A DNA stretch of 64,000 nucleotides. Source: Modestobacter sp. VKM Ac-2986. Lineage in GTDB: Bacteria > Actinomycetota > Actinomycetes > Mycobacteriales > Geodermatophilaceae. The notes under the pieces were generated by a model. It was not told the origin of the DNA and did no database searches. It saw nothing but the letters and a program-made list of their open reading frames with translations. The position numbers and the translations under genes are program-made. Positions 1-8,980 of the stretch are shown in pieces; position 1 is the first letter of the stretch, and every line of letters starts with the position of its first letter. The stretch covers positions 372,001-436,000 of the forward strand of contig NZ_JAPVBH010000003.1 in assembly GCF_026967795.1 (NCBI RefSeq), given 5' to 3'.

Positions 1-1
1 C

Positions 2-58
2 CAGCTCGGGTTCGCCACCCTCGTCCTGCACGACCTCTCCGCCACCTCGGCCGAGTAG
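2..58 (+). CDS. C-terminal end of an unidentified protein (partial)
   Basis: An open frame enters from the left edge and stops at TAG. The 18 visible residues end in HDLSATSAE. Nothing in so short a tail identifies a family. It is not a GroEL C-terminus (no Gly-Met repeat), so it does not show that the chaperonin gene common in propane monooxygenase clusters lies just outside the window. Confidence 0.4.
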   Translation, partial: QLGFATLVLHDLSATSAE

Positions 59-121
59 GCGTCCTCGGAGCGGACCCGGGGGAGGTCGTGGACCCCGCCG
101 AACCGGGGGTCGCGCGCCGGT

Positions 122-1597
122 TTAGTCGGCGGTGACCCGGCCGGGCACCCGTAGCCCGTACTGGGCGATCTTCCGGTAGAGCGTGGCCCGGGACAGGCCC
201 AGCTCGGCGGCCGCCTGGACGGCGGTGGCGCCCGGCCGGGTCAGGCAGCGCAGCACCTCGTCGCGCTCCAGCTGCTCCAGCCGGGTCAGCGACCGCGAGC
301 CGCTGCTGAGCACGTCCGGGCGCAGGTGGTGGACGTCGACCAGGTCGGTGCGGGCGGCGGCCTCGCGGACGACGGCGCGCAGCTCCCGCACGTTCGCCGG
401 CCACGAGTGGGCGGCGAGCGCCCGCAGCGCCCGCGGGGTGAACCCGACGTCGCGGTGCCGGTGCTCGCGGGCGAAGGAGCGGGCCAGCGGCTCGACGTCC
501 TCCCCGCGGTGCCGCAGCGGGGGGACCTCGACCACGGCGCCGACCAGGCCGGCGAGCGAGGCGGGCACGGCGTCGATCGACGGGGCGGTGAGCACCATCG
601 GCGAGCGCGGGCCCGACGCGGCCGTGCCCAGCACCGCCGCCAGCTCGTCGGCGGCCCAGGCGGGCAGGGCATCGGCGCCGGAGACCACCACGCAGGTGTC
701 GGGGGCGGTGAGCTCGGGCGCCCACAGCGCCAGCCACCCCTCGACGTCGGCGGCCTGGGGCGGGCGGGCGACCAGCACCCGCTCGCGCCGCCGGCCGCCG
801 TGCCGGGCGAGGGTGGCGACCGCGGACTTCCCCGCGCCGGGCTCCCCCACCACGGCCAGCAGCCGCCCGGCGGCCACCGCCTCGCGGGCCGCGGCCACGG
901 CGTCCCGCCAGGCGCGGGAGGGGCACGGGTCCGGACCGGCGGCGGCGAGCCGGTCGGCGAAGACGTGGAACACCTCCCCGCGCGGTGCCGGCCGTTCGGG
1001 GTGCCCGCCGGCACGGACGTGCATGAGCGCGCTGGTGTTGCCGGCCGCGGACTGGGCCAGGGCGAGCAGCAGGTCGGAGGAGGCGTCGGACCAGGTGGTC
1101 AGGTTGATGCTGCCGACCAGGTCGCCCGAGCGCGGGTCGAGCACCGGCACGGCCGCGCAGGTGTAGCGGCGCAGCGGGGCGACGAAGTGCTCGTCGGCGC
1201 GCACCAGCGCCGGCACCCGGTCGGCCAGCGCCAGGCCCAGGCCGTTGGTGCCGGCGGTGCGCTCGCCGAAGTAGAAGCCGGGCGCCAGGTGCACCCGGTC
1301 CAGCGAGCGGTTGATGTCGGCGTCGTCGGACCAGCGGGCGAGCACCAGCCCCTCGGCGTCGGTGATCATCAGCCCCAGCGGCTCGTTCGCCAGCGTGCCG
1401 TGCAGCCGGCCGAGCACCTCCGCGCCGCACTCGTAGAACAGCGAGTCGGTGCTCAGCCCGTCGGCGAAGACCGGCTCGACCTCCTCCGGGGAGACGCCGT
1501 AACGCTGGCTGCGCGCCCAGGAGGCGCGCACACGGGGCCGGGCGTCGGTGCGCACGGGCTCACCCGACACGGGGCGGACCAGCGGCAGATCGGTCAT
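122..1597 (-). CDS. GAF / degenerate AAA+ / Fis-HTH transcriptional activator (AcoR/MimR-like)
   Basis: Likely activator of the divergent amidohydrolase operon. An N-terminal GAF-like sensor covers roughly residues 45-195. An AAA+ remnant follows, with Walker A GEPGAGKS and the WPANVREL segment typical of NtrC-type activators. A Fis-type HTH sits at the C-terminus (AAELGLSRATLYRKI). The GAFTGA loop that contacts sigma54 is absent, which matches the known actinobacterial regulators of this class that work without sigma54. The frame is open to GTG 1714, but I chose ATG 1597 (491 aa). AGGAGGTG lies just ahead of it, and the longer start would put the GTG inside a 21-bp palindrome. In mycobacteria the comparable MimR controls mimABCD propane/acetone monooxygenase genes. 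Confidence 0.85.
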   Translation of the reverse strand: MTDLPLVRPVSGEPVRTDARPRVRASWARSQRYGVSPEEVEPVFADGLSTDSLFYECGAEVLGRLHGTLANEPLGLMITDAEGLVLARWSDDADINRSLDRVHLAPGFYFGERTAGTNGLGLALADRVPALVRADEHFVAPLRRYTCAAVPVLDPRSGDLVGSINLTTWSDASSDLLLALAQSAAGNTSALMHVRAGGHPERPAPRGEVFHVFADRLAAAGPDPCPSRAWRDAVAAAREAVAAGRLLAVVGEPGAGKSAVATLARHGGRRRERVLVARPPQAADVEGWLALWAPELTAPDTCVVVSGADALPAWAADELAAVLGTAASGPRSPMVLTAPSIDAVPASLAGLVGAVVEVPPLRHRGEDVEPLARSFAREHRHRDVGFTPRALRALAAHSWPANVRELRAVVREAAARTDLVDVHHLRPDVLSSGSRSLTRLEQLERDEVLRCLTRPGATAVQAAAELGLSRATLYRKIAQYGLRVPGRVTAD

Positions 1598-1694
1598 GGG
1601 CGGAGCACCTCCTGACGCGCCGTTGCGTCGCGGCGGGCCGGGCCCGCCGTCGATGTCCATCATCGCCGCGTCCCGGTCGCGGTCGTCGGTCGGC

Positions 1695-1715
1695 GGTGTC
1701 TCAAAGTGAGACACC
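1695..1715. promoter_or_regulatory. Perfect 9-bp inverted repeat, candidate operator of the divergent promoter
   Basis: Arms GGTGTCTCA and TGAGACACC are perfect complements around the spacer AAG. The site lies between the chosen regulator start (1597) and the amidohydrolase start (1805), about 90 bp from the latter. Both the position and the dyad shape suit a binding site for the adjacent activator. That assignment is inference. Confidence 0.6.
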
Positions 1716-1804
1716 GCGGCCCCTGGCAGACCGTGCCCGCCGCCCTAACGTCCGGTGTGACCCAGCTCGCACCTGACGAGCTCCGCACGTGTCGAGGAGG
1801 ACCC

Positions 1805-2848
1805 GTGTACAGCAAGGACGGCGAGGACTACTTCATCGTGGACGCCCACATCGCCCTGTGGGACGCGCGGCCGGAGAACCAGCTCAACGTGCACGGCAAG
1901 CAGTTCATCGACTGCTTCTACGACTACCACCGCAACCTCAGCCCCGAGTCCGAGGTCTGGCCCTACGAGGAGTACCTCTACCAGGGCGGCGAGCGGCTGA
2001 TGCGCGACGTCTTCGGCAACGGCATCGTCGACCACGCCATCTTCCAGCCCGCCCGGCTGGGCGAGTTCTACGCCCGGGGCTTCGGTCAGACCGAGGAGGC
2101 GTTCGCGCTCACCCAGGCCAACCCGGACAAGCTCACCTACAACCACTATTTCGATCCCCGGGACGGCGAGCGGGGGCTGGACCAGCTGCGCGCGGACGCC
2201 GAGCGGTTCGACCTCAAGGGCGTGAAGCTCTACACCGCCGACTGGCACGGCGACTCCCGCGGCTGGAAGTTGAACGACCCGATGGCCTACCGGTACTTCG
2301 AGCTGTGCCGCGAGCTCGGCATCACCAACATCCACGTGCACAAGGGCCCGACGATCCGGCCGCTGGACCGCGACGCCTTCGACGTCGCCGACGTCGACCA
2401 CGTGGCCACCGACTTCACCGACCTGCAGTTCATCGTCGAGCACTGCGGGCTGCCCCGGCTCGAGGACTTCTGCTGGATCGCCACCCAGGAGCCCAACGTG
2501 CACGCCGGGCTCGCCGTGGCCATCCCGTTCATCCACACCCGGCCGCGCTACTTCGCCCAGATCATGGGCGAGCTCGTCTACTGGCTCGGCGAGGACCGCA
2601 TCCTCTTCTCCAGCGACTACGCGCTGTGGACGCCGACCTGGCTGGTCGAGCGGTTCGTGGACTTCCAGATCCCCGAGGACATGACCGAGTACGGCCCGCT
2701 GACCACGGCGGTGAAGAAGAAGGTGCTCGGCCTCAACGCCGCGAAGCTCTACGGCATCCCGGTGCCGCCGGAGCTGCAGCTGCCCGACGCCGCCGAGACC
2801 GCGACCGGGCCGCGCCAGCCCGAGAGCGCCGACCTGGCGATGGCCTGA
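1805..2848 (+). CDS. Amidohydrolase-family metal-dependent hydrolase of the propane monooxygenase accessory type
   Basis: A 347-residue amidohydrolase-2 style TIM-barrel protein. Visible metal-site-like segments are VDAH near the N-terminus, HVHKGP, EHCG and SSDYALW. GTG 1805 follows GAGGAG, so the upstream in-frame extension is not needed. Its stop overlaps the next ATG (ATGA), giving translational coupling. Close relatives recur beside the binuclear iron monooxygenases MimABCD/PrmABCD. Their exact role, in maturation or in metabolism of a downstream intermediate, is not settled. No hydroxylase, reductase or coupling protein gene is seen here. Confidence 0.8.
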   Translation: MYSKDGEDYFIVDAHIALWDARPENQLNVHGKQFIDCFYDYHRNLSPESEVWPYEEYLYQGGERLMRDVFGNGIVDHAIFQPARLGEFYARGFGQTEEAFALTQANPDKLTYNHYFDPRDGERGLDQLRADAERFDLKGVKLYTADWHGDSRGWKLNDPMAYRYFELCRELGITNIHVHKGPTIRPLDRDAFDVADVDHVATDFTDLQFIVEHCGLPRLEDFCWIATQEPNVHAGLAVAIPFIHTRPRYFAQIMGELVYWLGEDRILFSSDYALWTPTWLVERFVDFQIPEDMTEYGPLTTAVKKKVLGLNAAKLYGIPVPPELQLPDAAETATGPRQPESADLAMA

Positions 2849-3606
2849 TGACCGCGACCCTGACGCTGACCGAGGCCGACGTCCGGGCCGCGCTGTCGAC
2901 CGTCGTCGACCCCGAGCTGGACGAGCCGATCACCGACGTCGGCTTCGTCCGCTCGGTCACGGTGTCCGGCGACGCGGTCGAGGTGCACCTGCGGCTGCCG
3001 ACGTCGTTCTGCGCGCCGAACTTCGCCTGGCTGATGGTCTCCGACGCCCAGGACGCCCTCCGCGCGCTGCCCGCCGCCGGCCGGGTCGTGGTGGAGCTCG
3101 ACGACCACCACGACTCCGACCTGATCAACGCCGGGCTGGCCGCCGACGCCGGCTACCGCGGCACCTTCGGCCACGAGGCGGAGGACTCCCTCGACGAGCT
3201 GCGGGCGACGTTCCAGCGCAAGGCGCACACCGCCGCGATGGAGCGGGCGCTCACCGCGTGGCTGCGGGCCGACCCGGCCCGCCCGGAGACCGCGGTCGGC
3301 GACCTGTGCCTCGGCGACCTGCCCGTGGGCCCCACGACGGACGCGCTGCTGAGCCGGCGGGCCGCCCTCGGTCTGCCGGTCGACCCGGGCTCGCCGGTGC
3401 TGCTGGCCCCGGACGGCTCCCGCCCACCGGCGGACGCGGTGACCGCGACGCTGCGCCGTGCCCGCTCGGTGCGCATCTCTGTCGACGGCAACGCGCACTT
3501 CTGCCGCGGCCTGCTCACCACCCGCTACCCCGGCGCGGAGGCCGACCAGACCGCACGCCCCTCGATCGACTCCCGCCCGCTCCTTCCCCTGGAGGTCCTG
3601 TCATGA
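2848..3606 (+). CDS. DUF59/MIP18-type iron-sulfur assembly protein with C-terminal extension
   Basis: Residues about 1-85 form a DUF59 (MIP18/SufT-like) domain: a VVDPELDEPITDVGFV motif, then a strand-rich segment with a conserved-type Cys in TSFCAPNFAW. These domains act in Fe-S or metal-centre maturation. The remaining ~165 residues carry a second cysteine-containing stretch (NAHFCRGL) and resemble no domain I know. Total length is 252 aa, against about 100 for stand-alone DUF59 proteins. Overlaps the amidohydrolase and the downstream dehydrogenase by 1 and 4 nt, so all three are one operon. Confidence 0.8.
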   Translation: MTATLTLTEADVRAALSTVVDPELDEPITDVGFVRSVTVSGDAVEVHLRLPTSFCAPNFAWLMVSDAQDALRALPAAGRVVVELDDHHDSDLINAGLAADAGYRGTFGHEAEDSLDELRATFQRKAHTAAMERALTAWLRADPARPETAVGDLCLGDLPVGPTTDALLSRRAALGLPVDPGSPVLLAPDGSRPPADAVTATLRRARSVRISVDGNAHFCRGLLTTRYPGAEADQTARPSIDSRPLLPLEVLS

Positions 3607-4628
3607 GAGCCGTCCGCGTCACCGGGTACCACCAGCCCCTGCGGATGGACGACGTCCCGAAGCCCGAGCCCACCGGCCCGCACGACGTCGTCGTGAAGAT
3701 CGGCGGGGCCGGGGTCTGCCGCACCGACCTGCACGTGCTCGAGGGGCAGTGGGCGGAGAAGTCGCAGGTCGCGCTGCCGTACACGATCGGCCACGAGAAC
3801 GCCGGCTGGGTCGACGCGATCGGCTCGGCGGTGACCAACGTGGCGGTCGGGGACAAGGTGATCCTGCACCCGCTGGTCACCTGCGGGCTGTGCCGCGCCT
3901 GCCGGGCCGGGGACGACGTGCACTGCGAGGCCTCGCAGTTCCCCGGCATCGACACCCACGGCGGGTACGCCGAGTACCTGCTCACCTCCGCGCGGAGCTG
4001 CGTCAGGATCGACGACTCGCTGGAGCCGGCGGACGTCGCCGCGCTCGCCGACGCGGGGCTCACGGCCTACCACGCAGCGGCCAAGGCAGCCCGGCGGTTG
4101 CGCGCCGGTGACCGGTGCGTGGTGATCGGCGCCGGCGGGCTCGGGCACATCGGCATCCAGGTCATGCACGCCATCTCCCCCGCCGAGCTGATCGTCCTCG
4201 ACCGCAACCCCGACGCGGTGAAGCTGGCCCTGGAGATCGGCGCCGACCACGCGGTCGTCGCCGACGGCAGCCAGGCCGAGCAGGTGCGGGAGCTGACCGG
4301 CGGGCACGGCGCGGAGGTGGTCATCGACTTCGTGGGCGAGGGCGGGTCGACGAAGGAGGGGCTGGCGATGACGCGGCGGGCCGGGGACTACCTGGTGGTC
4401 GGCTACGGCGAGAACGTCGACGTGCCGACCATCGACCTGATCTCGGCGGAGATCAACATCATCGGCAACCTGGTCGGCAGCTACAACGACCTGGTCGAGC
4501 TGATGGCCCTGGCCGCGCAGCAGAAGGTGCGGCTGCACACCGCGCGGTACGCCCTGGACGACTTCCAGTCCGCGATCGACGACCTGGGCGCCGGCCGGGT
4601 GCGCGGCCGGGCGATCCTCGTCCCGTGA
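3603..4628 (+). CDS. Zinc-dependent alcohol dehydrogenase (MDR family)
   Basis: A 341-aa medium-chain dehydrogenase. Catalytic zinc ligands are visible as Cys in GVCRTDLH and His-Glu in GHENAGW. The structural zinc cysteines cluster in TCGLCRACRAGDDVHC. The NAD-binding Rossmann motif is GAGGLGHIG. In propane monooxygenase clusters the equivalent enzyme oxidises propanol-type products. It is the last gene of the coupled three-gene operon; a 127-bp gap follows. Confidence 0.9.
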   Translation: MRAVRVTGYHQPLRMDDVPKPEPTGPHDVVVKIGGAGVCRTDLHVLEGQWAEKSQVALPYTIGHENAGWVDAIGSAVTNVAVGDKVILHPLVTCGLCRACRAGDDVHCEASQFPGIDTHGGYAEYLLTSARSCVRIDDSLEPADVAALADAGLTAYHAAAKAARRLRAGDRCVVIGAGGLGHIGIQVMHAISPAELIVLDRNPDAVKLALEIGADHAVVADGSQAEQVRELTGGHGAEVVIDFVGEGGSTKEGLAMTRRAGDYLVVGYGENVDVPTIDLISAEINIIGNLVGSYNDLVELMALAAQQKVRLHTARYALDDFQSAIDDLGAGRVRGRAILVP

Positions 4629-4755
4629 CCTGACCGGGGCCCCGTCCGACCGGCGGGGCCCCGGGTGCAGGGCCGGACCGGCGTGACGGGCACGCCGATC
4701 CGTTGCAGGATGCTCCTCACCGCGCCCGCCCGGCCGACGTCGAGGAGCTGCTGCC

Positions 4756-6327
4756 ATGAGCACACCGGCTGCACCGACCACCCGCACCGACCGCCTGCTC
4801 GGGGGCATCGAACGGGCCGGCAACAAGATCCCCGAGCCGTTCGTCCTCTTCGTCGGGCTGTTCACGATCCTGGCGGTGGTCTCCACCGGGCTGGCGCTGG
4901 GCGGGGTGCAGGCCCAGGTCGAGAGTGCGGACTCCCCGACCGTCGTCCGCGGGTTCTTCAGCGTCGAGGGGATCCGCTGGTTCACCACCACGCTGGTCGA
5001 CAACTTCGTCGGCTTCCCGCCGCTGGGCACCGTGGTGGTGATCCTGCTGGCCGTCGGCATCGCCCAGCGCAGCGGGCTGCTCTCGTCGGTGATCAAGCGG
5101 AGCTTCTCCGGGTGGCCGTCCTGGGCGCTGCCCTACGCGGTCGCGCTCGTGGGCACCGTCGGCAGCGTCATGGCCGACTCGGTGATGATCGTGCTGCCGC
5201 CGCTGGCCGCCATGGTGTTCGCCACCGCCGGCCGGCACCCGGTGGCCGGGCTGCTCGGTGCCTTCGCCGCCGCCGGGGCCGGCTACTCGACGTCCCTGCT
5301 GGTCACCAGCCTGGACGCCCTCTTCGCCGGGATCACCTCCGCGGTCACCGGGTCGCTGCCCGACCCCGGCACCCCGGTCACCCCGGTGTCGAACTGGTTC
5401 TTCAACATCGTCAGCTCGCTGGTGCTCACCGTGGTCTGCGGCCTGCTGATCACCAAGGTGCTCGAGCCCCGGCTGGAGCGGCTGCGGGTGCCGCGGAAGC
5501 AGGTCGAGAGCGAGGACGGCGACTCGCTCGGAGCGGTCGAGGACGTCGCCGACCTGACCCTCGACGACCGGGCCCGCCGCGGGATGCGGCTGGCCGGGCT
5601 GGCCTTCCTGGTGACGGCCGTGGCGATCGTGCTGCTGACCGTGCTGCCCGGCGCCCCGCTGCGCAACGAGACCGGCGGCTACCTGCCGGAGTCCCCGCTG
5701 CTGGACTCGGTGGTCTTCATCGTCTCCGCGCTGCTCGCCGTCCCCGGGATCGCCTACGGCTACGCCACCGGGGCGTTCCGGAAGGCCGCCGACGTGCCGG
5801 TGGCGATGGCCGAGGCGGTCAAGGACATGGCCTCGTTCATCGTGCTGGCCTTCGTCCTGGGCCAGTTCATCGCGCTGTTCAACTGGTCCGGCGTCGGCAC
5901 CGTGCTGGCCGTCACCGGGGCCGACGCGCTGGCCTCGCTGGGCTTCACCGGGTTCGGCGCCGTCCTGGCGTTCGTGCTGCTGTGCTCACTGCTGAACCTG
6001 TTCATCGTCTCGGGGTCGTCGATGTGGACGATCATGGGCGCGGTCTTCGTCCCGCTGTTCGCGCTGCTGGGCTACGAGCCCGGCTTCACCCAGGCGGCGT
6101 TCCGGATCGGTGACTCGGCCACCCAGATCCTCACCCCGCTGAACCCCTACCTGGTGATCATCCTGGCGATGCTGCGGCGGTACGAGCCGCAGGCCGGCTT
6201 CGGGACGCTGATCTCCCGCTTCCTGCCCTTCACGGTCTTCTTCTGGCTCGCCTGGGCGGCCGTGCTGGCGGTCTTCTTCTTCCTCGACCTGCCCTTCGGC
6301 CCGGGGCAGTACGCCCGGCTGCCCTGA
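4756..6327 (+). CDS. AbgT-family transporter
   Basis: A 523-residue polytopic membrane protein of the AbgT family, founded on the E. coli p-aminobenzoyl-glutamate importer; some members export antifolates. The family start is clear (GGIERAGNKIPEPFVLF), with a dozen or so hydrophobic segments and the NPYLVII motif near the C-terminus. GAGGAG precedes the ATG. It stands alone with its own leader. Substrate is not predictable from sequence. Confidence 0.9.
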   Translation: MSTPAAPTTRTDRLLGGIERAGNKIPEPFVLFVGLFTILAVVSTGLALGGVQAQVESADSPTVVRGFFSVEGIRWFTTTLVDNFVGFPPLGTVVVILLAVGIAQRSGLLSSVIKRSFSGWPSWALPYAVALVGTVGSVMADSVMIVLPPLAAMVFATAGRHPVAGLLGAFAAAGAGYSTSLLVTSLDALFAGITSAVTGSLPDPGTPVTPVSNWFFNIVSSLVLTVVCGLLITKVLEPRLERLRVPRKQVESEDGDSLGAVEDVADLTLDDRARRGMRLAGLAFLVTAVAIVLLTVLPGAPLRNETGGYLPESPLLDSVVFIVSALLAVPGIAYGYATGAFRKAADVPVAMAEAVKDMASFIVLAFVLGQFIALFNWSGVGTVLAVTGADALASLGFTGFGAVLAFVLLCSLLNLFIVSGSSMWTIMGAVFVPLFALLGYEPGFTQAAFRIGDSATQILTPLNPYLVIILAMLRRYEPQAGFGTLISRFLPFTVFFWLAWAAVLAVFFFLDLPFGPGQYARLP

Positions 6328-6419
6328 CGCCGTCGCCCGGAGTCGGTGACCGGCGTGTGTGCGCGCGACGTGCGTCGGGAAGAGTGGCCCGGGCACCACC
6401 GACGCGAGGAGAGCACCAG

Positions 6420-7274
6420 ATGGCACGGGTAGCAGTGACCGGCAGCAGCGGCAAGCTCGGCCGGGCGGTGGTCACCCACCTGCTCGACTCCGGCTGGGAC
6501 GTCCTCGCCCTGGACCGGGTGCCGAGCGCGCGCACCGACGTCGAGTCCGCGGTCGTCGACCTCACCGACGCCGGCCAGGCGTTCGAGGCACTCGCCGGCT
6601 TCGACGAGCACGCCCCGGTGGACGCGCTGGTGCACCTGGCCGCCGTCCCCGCACCCGGCCTGATGCCGAACTCGGCGATCTTCGCCAACAACGCCACCAG
6701 CTCGTACAACGTCTACGCCGCCGCGCTGCGGGCCGGGATCCGCAACGTCGTCTGGGCCTCCAGCGAGACGGTGCTGGGCCTGCCCTTCGACGAGGACCCG
6801 CCCTACGTCCCGGTCGACGAGGAGTACACCCCGCGGCCGACGACCACCTACTCGCTGGTCAAGACGCTGGAAGAGGAGATGGCCCGGCAGCTGTGCCGGT
6901 GGCACCCCGACCTGTCGATGACCGGGCTGCGCTTCAGCAACGTCATGTACCCCGAGGACTACGCGGCCTTCCCCGGCTACGACGAGTCGACCGCGGCCCG
7001 CCGCTGGAACCTGTGGGGCTACATCGACGCCCGGGACGGCGCGCAGGCCGTGCGCCGCGGGCTGGAGCACACCGCGCCCGGCGCCGACGTCTTCATCGTC
7101 GCCAACGCCGACACCGTGAGCGCCCGCCCGAACGCCGAGCTGCTGGCCGCGGAGTTCCCGGGTGTCGAGGTGCGCCGTGAGCTGGGCGAGCACGAGTCCC
7201 TGCTGTCGATCGAGAAGGCCCGGCGCGTGCTGGGCTTCGAGCCCGAGCACTCCTGGCGGGACGAGCGCGCGTGA
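6420..7274 (+). CDS. NAD-dependent epimerase/dehydratase (extended SDR)
   Basis: A 284-aa protein with N-terminal glycine motif GSSGKLGR, a central LVHLAA strand and the catalytic YSLVK pair after a WASSE segment. This is the pattern of sugar epimerases and uronate dehydrogenases. GAGGAG precedes the ATG. Its TGA overlaps the GTG of the next gene, the start of a four-gene coupled unit (SDR, Zwf-like, small membrane protein, K+ channel). Coupling to a sugar-phosphate-type dehydrogenase suggests a sugar or sugar-acid substrate, by inference. Confidence 0.85.
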   Translation: MARVAVTGSSGKLGRAVVTHLLDSGWDVLALDRVPSARTDVESAVVDLTDAGQAFEALAGFDEHAPVDALVHLAAVPAPGLMPNSAIFANNATSSYNVYAAALRAGIRNVVWASSETVLGLPFDEDPPYVPVDEEYTPRPTTTYSLVKTLEEEMARQLCRWHPDLSMTGLRFSNVMYPEDYAAFPGYDESTAARRWNLWGYIDARDGAQAVRRGLEHTAPGADVFIVANADTVSARPNAELLAAEFPGVEVRRELGEHESLLSIEKARRVLGFEPEHSWRDERA

Positions 7275-8590
7275 TCACCCGCTTCCTGCTGCTCGGTGCC
7301 ACCGGCGACATGGCCGGTCGGCACCTGCTGCCCGCGCTGGCCGAGTCCGCCGCGGCCGGCACCCTGCCCGACGGCCTGCAGGTCGTCGGTGCCGCCCCCC
7401 AGGACTGGGACGACGACGCCTTCCGGCAGCACGTGGCCACCCGCCTCACCGAGCACGCCGCCGACGTCCCGGCCGAGGTCCGCGACGCGCTGGTCGCCGG
7501 GCTGCGCTACCGGCAGGTCGACTTCACGGCCCCGGCCACGGTGGCCGCCGCGGTGGCCGCCTTCGACGGCGCGGGCCCGGTGGCCGCCTACCTGGCGCTG
7601 CCCCCGACCGCCTTCCCGCCCGCGCTCACCGCCCTGGGCGAGGCGGGGCTGCCCGCCGGCAGCCGGATCGCGGTGGAGAAGCCCTTCGGCGCCGACCTGG
7701 CCAGCGCCGCCGAGCTGGACGCCCTGCTGACGAAGGTCACCGGCGGCGTGGAGGAGGCGGCCTACCGGGTCGACCACTTCCTCGGCATGCCCGGCGTGCA
7801 GGCCCTGCTGGCGCTGCACGCCCCGGGCAGCCCGCTGGTGCCCGGCTGGGGCAGCGAGACGGTCTCCTCGGTCGAGGTGCTGTGGCAGGAGAGCCTGGGG
7901 CTGGCCGGCCGGTCGGGCTTCTACGACCGCAACGGCGCCATCCGCGACGTGCTGCAGAACCACCTGCTGCAGTCGTTGACGCTGCTGGTCATGGAGCAGC
8001 CGGCCAGCGACTCCGAGGCCGACCTGCACGCGGCCAAGCTCGCGGCGCTGCGGGCGGTGCGCGTGGTCGGCCCCGCCACCACCCGCCGGGCCCGGTACTC
8101 GGCCGGCACGCTGGCCGACGGCACGCAGGTGCCCGACTACGCCGCCGACCCCGAGGTCGACCCGGCCCGCGGCACCGAGACGTTCGTCGAGCTGGAGCTG
8201 GTCGTCGACACCCCACGCTGGGCCGGCACCCGCTTCCTGGTGCGCACGGGCAAGGCGCTGGCCCGCGACCACAAGGGCGTCGTCCTCACCTTCCGCGGCA
8301 CCGCCCCGCAGGTCGACCCGGCGCTGGCCGAGCGGCCCGCCGACGACCGGCTGTGGGTCACCCTCGACGGCGCGGTGGACGCCGGCGCCGACGTGTCGGT
8401 GCACGCCCCCGGTGAGCGGACCGCCTACCGCCAGGTGCTCGCCGACGTGCTGTCCGGCGGCTCCCGCACCTCGGTCAGCAGCGCGGAGACCGAACAGGCC
8501 TGGCGGGTCGTCGACCCGGTGCTCACCGCCTGGGCAGCCGGCGAGGTGCCGCTGCAGGAGTACCCCGCCGGCTCGGAGGGTCCGGCATGA
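7271..8590 (+). CDS. Divergent glucose-6-phosphate dehydrogenase-like protein
   Basis: A 439-aa protein, shorter than typical Zwf (about 480-510). It keeps the N-terminal nucleotide motif GATGDMAGR, the EKPFG strand (Lys137) and an active-site RVDHFLG with the catalytic-type His169. The next two residues are Met-Pro, where canonical enzymes have the RIDHYLGKE lysine that contacts the substrate phosphate. It may therefore act on a different, perhaps unphosphorylated, sugar, or be inactive. It overlaps both neighbours by 4 nt, so it is made with an SDR that could share its pathway. Confidence 0.8.
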   Translation: MITRFLLLGATGDMAGRHLLPALAESAAAGTLPDGLQVVGAAPQDWDDDAFRQHVATRLTEHAADVPAEVRDALVAGLRYRQVDFTAPATVAAAVAAFDGAGPVAAYLALPPTAFPPALTALGEAGLPAGSRIAVEKPFGADLASAAELDALLTKVTGGVEEAAYRVDHFLGMPGVQALLALHAPGSPLVPGWGSETVSSVEVLWQESLGLAGRSGFYDRNGAIRDVLQNHLLQSLTLLVMEQPASDSEADLHAAKLAALRAVRVVGPATTRRARYSAGTLADGTQVPDYAADPEVDPARGTETFVELELVVDTPRWAGTRFLVRTGKALARDHKGVVLTFRGTAPQVDPALAERPADDRLWVTLDGAVDAGADVSVHAPGERTAYRQVLADVLSGGSRTSVSSAETEQAWRVVDPVLTAWAAGEVPLQEYPAGSEGPA

Positions 8591-8973
8591 ACCTGGAGAA
8601 GGTGGTCTTCGGCTTCTTCGTCGTGCTCGCCGCGACGCTGAACTTCGGCTTCTTCATCGGTGACATCAGCCGGCCCGAGCTGCACAACCAGTACGAGCTC
8701 TACGCCGCGGTGGTGGTGAACCTGATCGCCACCGTGCTCAAGTTCGGCGACCGCACCCAGATCGGCGCCGTCCACCTGGCCACCAGCCTGGTCGCCGACC
8801 TGCAGCTGATCGGTGCGGCGTCCATGTGGGTCTACGCCGAGCACATCTCCTCCGCCGGGCTGACCGCGGGCTGGACGGCGAGCATCGTGTCGCTGGCCGG
8901 CGGCGCGCTCGTGGCCAACATGGTCTCGGTGGTCCTGCTGGTCGTGGAGACCACGTCGTCACACCGCGGCTGA
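8587..8973 (+). CDS. Small four-helix membrane protein (DUF6394-like)
   Basis: 128 residues with about four hydrophobic helices and a short soluble tail. I recognise it loosely as the DUF6394 type. Its ATG overlaps the TGA of the Zwf-like gene, and a K+ channel gene follows after 7 nt. The tight channel linkage suggests an accessory membrane partner of the channel. This is inference from context only. Confidence 0.7.
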   Translation: MNLEKVVFGFFVVLAATLNFGFFIGDISRPELHNQYELYAAVVVNLIATVLKFGDRTQIGAVHLATSLVADLQLIGAASMWVYAEHISSAGLTAGWTASIVSLAGGALVANMVSVVLLVVETTSSHRG

Positions 8974-8980
8974 GGCGCCC

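Noticed and set aside
1..1714. Sigma54-dependent promoter for the regulator's target
   Set aside because: The regulator lacks GAFTGA, and no -24/-12 GG-N10-GC element stands out in the divergent gap.
1598..1714. N-terminal extension of the regulator from GTG 1714
   Set aside because: It would start inside the palindrome, has no ribosome site and is low-complexity; ATG 1597 has AGGAGGTG.
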